A stretch of DNA of 7,216 bases from Planctomycetales bacterium (GTDB lineage Bacteria; Planctomycetota; Planctomycetia; Planctomycetales; Planctomycetaceae): contig JAGVKR010000400.1 of assembly GCA_020050375.1 (NCBI GenBank), forward strand, positions 1 to 7,216, in the 5' to 3' direction. The notes below the pieces were generated by a model. That model was not told the DNA's origin. It ran no database searches and saw only the letters and a program-made list of their open reading frames with translations. Positions 5,984 through 7,216 of the stretch are shown in pieces (position 1 is the first letter of the stretch; each line of letters opens with the position of its first letter). A program made the position numbers and the translations under genes.

Positions 5984-7216
5984 CGACCCCGAATTCCCGA
6001 ACAACAGCCCCCCGCTGCCTGTGCCGCCTCCCTTGAGGGGGTCTTTGCGCTTGCGCTCATAGAGGGCGCCGCCGCTGGGGGCGAGGTCTTCGTCGGATTG
6101 TTTCGGAGCCGCTTCCGGGCGGGACATCAGCGCTTTGAGCGAGAGCGCGATCCGCTTTTTCGAGGGGTCGACCGACAAGACCTTGACGTCAATCTCCTGC
6201 CCGACTTTGAGCACGTCGGTCACGCGCTGCACGCGGCGATGCTCGAGCTCGCTGATGTGCACCATCCCTTCGACCCCCGCCTCGAGCTGCACGAACGCCC
6301 CGAATTCGGTCGTCTTGGTGACTGTCCCATGAACGATCGAATCGGGAGGAAACCGCTCGGCGATGTTCTGCCAGGGGCTGGCCTGGAGCTGCTTCATTCC
6401 CAGGCTGATCTTCGATTTCTCGCGGTCGATGCTGACAATCACCACCTCGATCTCTTGCCCTTCGCTGAGGACTTCTTTCGGATGGCCGATGCGGCTCCAC
6501 GAGATTTCGCTGACGTGGAGCAGCCCGTCGACCCCACCCACGTCGACGAAGGCACCGTAATCTTTGACCGTCTTGACCCGCCCCGGAAGCTTCATGCCGA
6601 CTTGCAGATGCTTCCAGGCTTCTTCGCGGGCTTCGCCCGCGGCGATTTCGAGAAACGACCGCCGACTGACGACGAGATTCTTTTTCTGCGCGTTGACTTC
6701 GAGCACTTTCACCCGCAACTTCTGCCCCACGAACTGCTCGAGATTCGAGCAGAACACGAGATCGACCTGCCCGGCCGGCATGAAGCCGCGGAGGTGGCTG
6801 ATGTTGACCTCGAGCCCCCCCTTGTTTGTTTTCGTGACGATGCAGTCGACAATCTGACCTTCGGCGACAGCGTTCCAGTCGCCGGCCGGCTTGCTGACAC
6901 CCGACTTCGCCAGTCGCAGATCGACCGATCCTTCGGCGGCATCGACCTTCTCGACGACGAGATCGAGCGTCGTCCCGACCTCGGGGAGTTTTCCTTCCTC
7001 GAAGCTGCGCGCCGGGACAATCCCGGAAGCGCGCGTCCCCAGATCGACAATCACGCTGTCACCGTGGACGGAGAGCACCTTGCCTTTGACTTTCGCCCCG
7101 ACTGCCAACTCGGTGTCGCCCTTGACGACGGACTGGCTTTCGCCCGATTCCGCGACCGGTGCGGCATCGCCCAGCGCCAAGCTCCCCTGGTCCGCCAGCG
7201 CCGCTTCGATCTCGGC
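5978..7216 (-). CDS. rpsA: Ribosomal protein S1-like protein, four S1 domains, 5' partial
   Basis: The frame is open from the right edge (codons GCC GAG ATC GAA ... on the minus strand) to TAG at 5980-5978, giving 412 visible residues; the true start lies beyond the edge. Four S1 RNA-binding domains follow each other at about visible residues 39-104, 119-185, 206-275 and 292-361. The third and fourth are the most typical (VKDYGAFVDVGGVDGLLHVSEISW; TEFGAFVQLEAGVEGMVHISELEH), while the first two are more divergent. After them comes a charged linker and a tail YERKRKDPLKGGGTGSGGLLFG, basic then Gly-rich. S1 binds mRNA and helps place it on the 30S subunit; E. coli S1 has six domains, but shorter four-domain forms occur in other bacteria. 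It may be the true S1 or a paralogous S1-repeat RNA-binding protein; the sequence alone does not settle this. Its promoter and ribosome binding site are outside the window. Confidence 0.88.
   Translation of the reverse strand, partial: AEIEAALADQGSLALGDAAPVAESGESQSVVKGDTELAVGAKVKGKVLSVHGDSVIVDLGTRASGIVPARSFEEGKLPEVGTTLDLVVEKVDAAEGSVDLRLAKSGVSKPAGDWNAVAEGQIVDCIVTKTNKGGLEVNISHLRGFMPAGQVDLVFCSNLEQFVGQKLRVKVLEVNAQKKNLVVSRRSFLEIAAGEAREEAWKHLQVGMKLPGRVKTVKDYGAFVDVGGVDGLLHVSEISWSRIGHPKEVLSEGQEIEVVIVSIDREKSKISLGMKQLQASPWQNIAERFPPDSIVHGTVTKTTEFGAFVQLEAGVEGMVHISELEHRRVQRVTDVLKVGQEIDVKVLSVDPSKKRIALSLKALMSRPEAAPKQSDEDLAPSGGALYERKRKDPLKGGGTGSGGLLFGNSGSS

Noticed and set aside
7178..7180. TTG as the start codon of the S1-like gene
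   Set aside because: The frame is open all the way to the window edge (12 more codons, AEIEAALADQGS), so the gene most likely starts outside the window.

Overview
The window is GC-rich bacterial DNA. Its gene families, above all a glycosyltransferase 2 with the HPDYQY / [13 protein letters not shown] signature, a GH10-like protein lacking the GH10 catalytic residues, and a four-domain S1 protein with a Lys-rich then Gly-rich tail, suggest a planctomycete, probably of the Pirellulales group. That placement rests on family resemblance recalled from memory, not on a search.

Layout, left to right. (1) The 3' part of a family 2 glycosyltransferase of the DPM1/DPG-synthase-like type (2-628, +), cut by the left edge. 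(2) A 160-base gap with two possible stem-loops and a clear ribosome binding site. (3) A complete altronate dehydratase family gene, uxaA-like (789-2348, +), with an N-terminal SAF domain joined to the large dehydratase domain. (4) A 159-base gap with a reasonable sigma70-type promoter candidate and terminator-like hairpins. (5) A GH10-like (xylanase-fold) protein of 496 residues (2508-3998, +) in which both positions aligned with the catalytic glutamates have changed. (6) selB, the selenocysteine-specific elongation factor (4006-5958, +), starting 7 bases after the previous stop. (7) The 3' part of a four-domain ribosomal protein S1-like gene on the minus strand (5978-7216), converging on selB with a 19-base gap and running off the right edge.

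How the genes fit together: the GH10-like gene and selB look like one transcription unit, because the gap is tiny, selB has no visible Shine-Dalgarno sequence, and a promoter candidate lies just after uxaA. SelB implies that the organism decodes UGA as selenocysteine, but neither selA nor a tRNA-Sec gene was seen in this window. The uxaA-like gene is probably a separate sugar-acid catabolism gene. selB and the S1-like gene end within a shared 31-base hairpin that pairs the two UAG stop codons with each other.

The points most worth a second look are the GH10 fold that appears to have lost its canonical active site and is apparently co-transcribed with selB, and the palindrome at the convergent junction, which may be a two-way terminator or one copy of a dispersed repeat. 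I found no mobile element, CRISPR array, tRNA or rRNA.
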